Below are positions 15,595 to 18,416 of a stretch of DNA of 18,416 nt, piece after piece (positions within the stretch are counted from its first letter, which is position 1; the number at the start of each line of letters is the position of its first letter). The DNA comes from Puniceicoccales bacterium (lineage in GTDB: Bacteria; Verrucomicrobiota; Verrucomicrobiia; Opitutales; JAIRLM01). The stretch lies in contig JAIRMB010000036.1 in assembly GCA_031258995.1 (NCBI GenBank), positions 1 to 18,416 of the forward strand. Reading direction: 5' to 3'. Under the pieces are notes generated by a model. The model was not told the DNA's origin. It made no database searches and saw only the letters and a list, made by a program, of their open reading frames with translations. Position numbers and translations under genes: made by a program.

Positions 15595-15773
15595 TTTCCG
15601 AAGGACAACGGACCACAGCACCCGGCGCAGGATGAAAGCGCCTTACGCAAGGGCAAGACGAATTTGCGGCCCTCTCTGCGAGGCGGCCCATGCTCTTGTG
15701 CCTCGTTCATCGTTCCACCATAGACGACTTCGCTATTCGTTTGCGCAAATTTTTGCTCGCTAAGAGGTGAGCT

Positions 15774-16388
15774 ATGGCCACCGTACGCTCGCAACCGGTG
15801 AATGGCGCCAATATTATCACACTTTCCCGCTTTCCTTTGCTCTTTGTAATCGTCGGGCTTCTCTATGCGCCCTTCCCCGGCTCGCGCAGTTTGGCCTTTG
15901 TCCTCTACCTTTTTACCGGTTTTACCGATTGGCTGGACGGCTATGTTGCCCGCCGTCGAGCCATTGTCTCCAATTTTGGAAAATTCATGGATGCCCTTTC
16001 CGATAAAATTTTAACGCTCGGCCTTTTTATTTTTTTCCTGACCGACGGCACCCTGCCACCCCTATTTCTCTTCGCCGTGCTGCTGATGTTGGGCCGGGAG
16101 TTCCTAGTTACCGGCCTGCGTCTGGTCGCCGCCAGCCGCAACGTGGTGATTGCGGCCGAATGGTCTGGGAAAATTAAAACCATCCTTCTGATGGTGTCCA
16201 TCGGAGCGCTCATCTGCGCCCGGGCCATGTCCCACGATTTTCAGTGGATTCCACAAATTTTTGTCCAGCTCATGCATTGGTTTGGAATTTTTCTTTTTTG
16301 CGCCGGCTTCTATTGCACCGTCGACTCCGGTGTCCGCTACCTGATCCGTCATCGATCGGTCCTGACGAGCGATGGAGGCCGGCGGTGA
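15774..16388 (+). CDS. pgsA: CDP-diacylglycerol-glycerol-3-phosphate 3-phosphatidyltransferase
   Basis: 204 residues with about five membrane segments. The enzyme joins CDP-diacylglycerol and glycerol-3-phosphate to make phosphatidylglycerophosphate in the inner membrane. The full CDP-alcohol phosphotransferase motif D-x2-D-G-x2-A-R-x8-G-x3-D-x3-D is present: Asp52, Asp55, Gly56, Ala59, Arg60, Gly69, Asp73 and Asp77. The N-terminal NIITLSRFPLLF and the downstream LGREFLVTGLRL are typical of PgsA rather than other family members. AGAGGTGA precedes the ATG at a good distance. Its TGA stop overlaps the next gene's GTG start (GTGA), so pgsA and pgpA are translationally coupled and encode consecutive steps. 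Confidence 0.95.
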   Translation: MATVRSQPVNGANIITLSRFPLLFVIVGLLYAPFPGSRSLAFVLYLFTGFTDWLDGYVARRRAIVSNFGKFMDALSDKILTLGLFIFFLTDGTLPPLFLFAVLLMLGREFLVTGLRLVAASRNVVIAAEWSGKIKTILLMVSIGALICARAMSHDFQWIPQIFVQLMHWFGIFLFCAGFYCTVDSGVRYLIRHRSVLTSDGGRR

Positions 16389-16900
16389 ACCGTTTAGCCC
16401 GGGCGGGCCGGCGGTCCCGTCGCTCCCTTCTTTTTATTTTTTTGGCCACCTGCGGCTTCCTTGGCTTCCTGGGGCCCGCACCCGGTACCGTTGGCGCGTT
16501 CCTCGGGGCCCTCGCCTACCCGATCGTCTTCCGTCCGCTATCATTTTGGTTTTTTTGGCCCACCTATGGCATCCTCTGCCTGTTTGCCGTCCGGATCTGC
16601 GGGCGGGCTGCCGATGCGCTCCAACAGACGGATCCGCCCGCCGTCATCCTGGACGAATTCCTCGCCATGGCACTCTGCTATTGGCCCACGGAGCATTTCA
16701 TCGGCACCTTACCGATCCCCATCTGGGCCTTTCTGCTCCTTGGCTTTGGCCTTTTTCGTATTCTAGATATTTATAAGCCGCTATTTATAGGCACCTTACA
16801 AAATTTACCGGGCGGTTGGGGCATTATGGCGGACGACTTGGCCGCGGCGTTCGTGACCGCCGCCCTTTCCGGGGCTACACTATTTTTCTTCTGCCATTGA
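16385..16900 (+). CDS. pgpA: Phosphatidylglycerophosphatase A
   Basis: 171 residues from GTG at 16385, which overlaps the pgsA stop. The frame is open further upstream inside pgsA, but PgpA similarity begins only after this GTG. The enzyme removes the phosphate from phosphatidylglycerophosphate, giving phosphatidylglycerol in the inner membrane. Visible motifs are LGPAPGTVGAFLGAL (about 29-43), the acidic DPPAVILDEF (about 83-92), and GGWGIMADDLAAAF (about 143-156), all typical of PgpA. About three or four membrane segments are present. A strong hairpin begins seven bases after the stop. Confidence 0.94.
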   Translation: MNRLARAGRRSRRSLLFIFLATCGFLGFLGPAPGTVGAFLGALAYPIVFRPLSFWFFWPTYGILCLFAVRICGRAADALQQTDPPAVILDEFLAMALCYWPTEHFIGTLPIPIWAFLLLGFGLFRILDIYKPLFIGTLQNLPGGWGIMADDLAAAFVTAALSGATLFFFCH

Positions 16901-16906
16901 TCGGTC

Positions 16907-16930
16907 CCGCGGCGCGCTCACGCGCCGCGG
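16907..16930 (+). terminator. Perfect 10-bp hairpin after pgpA, likely terminator
   Basis: CCGCGGCGCG, loop CTCA, CGCGCCGCGG. It lies six bases after the pgpA stop, where the pgsA-pgpA transcript should end. The following bases (AACTGTTTAT) are only weakly T-rich, so the intrinsic-terminator reading is probable but not certain. Confidence 0.55.
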
Positions 16931-17045
16931 AACTGTTTATCCATCAAGTTTTCATGAGTGGAATGCCTGTCCGTTTGAGCCGGAGCTCACAAAGGTACGA
17001 ACGTTGCCCAATCGCCTAAATCGAGATAGCCGTTGCACCCAAAAC

Positions 17046-17091
17046 ATGTAAAATTCGGTCCGGCGTTATGCCCGTCGGACTAATTTTACAT
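17046..17091. promoter_or_regulatory. Long inverted repeat enclosing an apparent start codon
   Basis: ATGTAAAATT (17046-17055) pairs with AATTTTACAT (17082-17091), and GTCCG (17058-17062) pairs with CGGAC (17076-17080). G-T and G-C pairs extend the inner stem around a 7-base loop. The whole is about 18 bp with a single bulged base. The loop holds the ATG (17068) of the following frame. It may be a terminator (the right arm runs into AATTTTACATTTC), an RNA hairpin that hides the start, or an operator. Confidence 0.5.
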
Positions 17092-17505
17092 TTCAAAGAA
17101 AACAGAGCAAATTTTTGCAAATGTTTAAATTTCGCTAAATGGGACGCAGTGCAAATATTCGGTGAAGAAAGTCGAGAAGCTTTGGACATTTCCGCGTACT
17201 GCGATGGCCCCGCAAAGGCAGTAGCTTCCGTTCAAATTACAACCGATAGCCAACGCGCTGGACAATTGGCTGCTTTGCTTCCCGAAAGATCAAAATTGAG
17301 ACCATTACCGGCAAGAGAGGTAAGAGTAATGTCTTCGGCAAATCGAACCAAATCGGACATTGGTACTACGCACGAATCAACTCGAAGTCCTGGCCTCCCT
17401 GGTCCCAGGAGAAGGCCAGTGACGAAACGGATGCCGGCAAAACAAGAAGTGGATACGGATAGAACGGAACCTCCCCATTCATCGACTGATGATCAACCTA
17501 TTTGA
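17068..17505 (+). CDS. Hypothetical protein, first part of a reading frame split by TGA
   Basis: 145 codons from ATG at 17068, with no ribosome site. The start is doubtful because it lies in the loop of a long hairpin. Residues 1-80 look globular. Residues 85-145 are low-complexity, rich in Pro, Arg, Lys, Ser and Thr, and likely disordered. The TGA at 17503-17505 is followed after one codon by an in-frame ATG at 17509 and another 228 open codons. The two parts may be one gene of about 375 residues broken by a nonsense mutation, with the disordered region as linker, or two genes. No family recognised. Base composition looks more A/T-rich than the neighbouring pgsA-pgpA. Confidence 0.45.
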   Translation: MPVGLILHFKENRANFCKCLNFAKWDAVQIFGEESREALDISAYCDGPAKAVASVQITTDSQRAGQLAALLPERSKLRPLPAREVRVMSSANRTKSDIGTTHESTRSPGLPGPRRRPVTKRMPAKQEVDTDRTEPPHSSTDDQPI

Positions 17506-17508
17506 CAT

Positions 17509-18195
17509 ATGTGCGCCACGGCACTAGCGCGCTACTTCGCGATGAATAGTGGTAGTGCCAGTTTTCAGCAGGAAAGTGTTTGGAAGCCAGGCGAAAGAAG
17601 TTTATTTCTCAGTACTTTGGGCGTTCCGGAAGAGTGTTTGCCCGTAAAAGACTTATCAGTGCTGCAACGCGTTGGAGGTGTCGGGACGCCGTTTCAGGCG
17701 AGCACTTTTCCTTCTCACGGATGCCTGTCGGGCAGGGTGGCAGATCAAGTTGATTGCGCTAAAAAGCATCCAGAAGCTTTATTTTTTACGATTACGGCGA
17801 TCTATAGAGGATTTAATATTTGGCTGCATCAGGGGCGCGTTCTCCTTGAGGTAGCAATGCGCTTCTCCAGTTTTGAATTCGGCGGAGGCGTGACGGAAAA
17901 AGTTGGGTACGCTATGTCGAAATGTGACAGGCTGATCAAAGGTAGCATTCTTTTACGATTGAACGATCTATTGCGGGATTCGGAATTTCTTTTTGCCAAT
18001 TTCGATAGAGATGTGGGCGGTTGCAACATTTGCGTATGTGTCGAAACTGCCTTTCAGGGAACTGAGACTGCACTTTGTTTTTCTATTAGAGACGAGCACA
18101 TAACTTTTGCGGGAGAGTGTTTCATTGACGATGTGGGAAGTTTCGACGAATGGTGCGGAGCCGTCGAGGAACTAAGAGCAACAACATCCGTCTAA
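17509..18195 (+). CDS. Hypothetical protein, second part of the split frame
   Basis: 228 residues from ATG at 17509, in the same frame as the preceding ORF and three bases after its TGA. No Shine-Dalgarno sequence lies in front, which is odd for an independent gene and favours a broken longer one. The protein is mixed alpha/beta in appearance, with many Cys and Phe residues (GGCNICVCVETAFQG) and no signal peptide or membrane helix. Not recognised. Some size and composition features would fit an effector or a secretion chaperone substrate, but no motif supports either. The stop is about 97 bases before trpS, on the same strand. Confidence 0.55.
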   Translation: MCATALARYFAMNSGSASFQQESVWKPGERSLFLSTLGVPEECLPVKDLSVLQRVGGVGTPFQASTFPSHGCLSGRVADQVDCAKKHPEALFFTITAIYRGFNIWLHQGRVLLEVAMRFSSFEFGGGVTEKVGYAMSKCDRLIKGSILLRLNDLLRDSEFLFANFDRDVGGCNICVCVETAFQGTETALCFSIRDEHITFAGECFIDDVGSFDEWCGAVEELRATTSV

Positions 18196-18292
18196 ATGCC
18201 TCTCGTGGAAAGTCTCTCTGGAGGAAGGAGGAGGGGGCGGGGCTGCATTTCCCTCTTGCCGGTTAAAGATTGAAATTTAAGCCACAGGCGAG

Positions 18293-18416
18293 ATGAACTC
18301 GCTACCCGTGCTCGTCACTGGACTGCAGCCGACGTCCGAAATCCATTTGGGCAACTACTTGGGCGCGATTCGTTCCTGGGTCAGTCTACAGCGGCGGACG
18401 GAGAGCTTTTTCTTTC
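18293..18416 (+). CDS. trpS: Tryptophanyl-tRNA synthetase, N-terminal part
   Basis: The gene starts with ATG at 18293 and runs off the window after 41 codons. The enzyme charges tRNA-Trp with tryptophan in the cytosol. The visible start, LVTGLQPTSEIHLGNYLGAI followed by RSW, is the family's N-terminus and contains the class I HIGH-type motif as HLGN. TGLQPTxExHLGN is specific to TrpS. A weak AGGCGAG precedes the ATG. Confidence 0.93.
   Translation, partial: MNSLPVLVTGLQPTSEIHLGNYLGAIRSWVSLQRRTESFFF

Noticed and set aside
15519..15794. 91-codon minus-strand frame over the lipoprotein start and the pgsA leader
   Set aside because: It overlaps the lipoprotein signal sequence in another frame and has no family features.
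9338..17505. Idea that TGA is reassigned to an amino acid, from three frames continuing past TGA
   Set aside because: tpiA, pgsA, pgpA and the RluA-type gene end with TGA exactly at their expected C-termini, and Trp is encoded by TGG, so the standard code holds.

Overview
The window looks like a chromosome segment of a host-associated bacterium of the Planctomycetes-Verrucomicrobia-Chlamydiae (PVC) group, most likely on the Verrucomicrobia/Opitutae side. The best single clue is a 51-codon gene at 11170-11325 that matches the small basic protein family known from Chlamydiae and Verrucomicrobia. The mixture of well-kept housekeeping genes, frame-broken genes, a phage-like remnant and large lineage-specific proteins suggests a symbiont or parasite whose genome is still eroding. 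That lifestyle is inference, and no diagnostic secretion-system gene is present here. The standard code applies, because TGA ends tpiA, pgsA, pgpA and the RluA-type gene at their natural C-termini.

Left part (1-3523). The 3' end of a dicarboxylate/amino-acid:cation symporter gene comes first. It is followed by an apparent integrated and decayed island. An intact tRNA-Pro(GGG) on the minus strand (3248-3324) and a near-identical copy of its 3' half (387-424, same orientation) bracket about 2.8 kb. This is the classic footprint of integration into a tRNA gene. Inside, all on the minus strand, are a multiply broken phage tail-like gene that runs into the tRNA end, two small unknown ORFs, and a frameshifted HELGH metalloprotease-like gene. 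No integrase was seen.

Middle (3524-9879). An unknown lipoprotein gene converges with a 920-residue coiled-coil protein that has one membrane segment and a 3 x 36-nt in-frame tandem repeat. Then come tpiA, tRNA-Ser(GGA), a GrpB (UPF0157)-GNAT fusion whose C-terminus is eroded, and a small unknown ORF with a perfect internal hairpin.

Right part (9876-18416). This holds a second, divergent DAACS-family transporter (minus), the PVC small basic protein, an ABC-F ATPase and an RluA-type pseudouridine synthase in one apparent operon. A MreD-like membrane protein follows, then a convergent lipoprotein that joins a PqiC/YmbA-type domain to a RodZ C-terminal-like (DUF4115-like) domain. pgsA and pgpA overlap (GTGA) and together convert CDP-diacylglycerol plus glycerol-3-phosphate to phosphatidylglycerol. 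After a strong hairpin comes an unknown reading frame split by one in-frame TGA, and the window ends in the start of trpS.

The housekeeping genes use G/C-rich codons. The island, the coiled-coil gene and the split gene before trpS look visibly more A/T-rich by eye.
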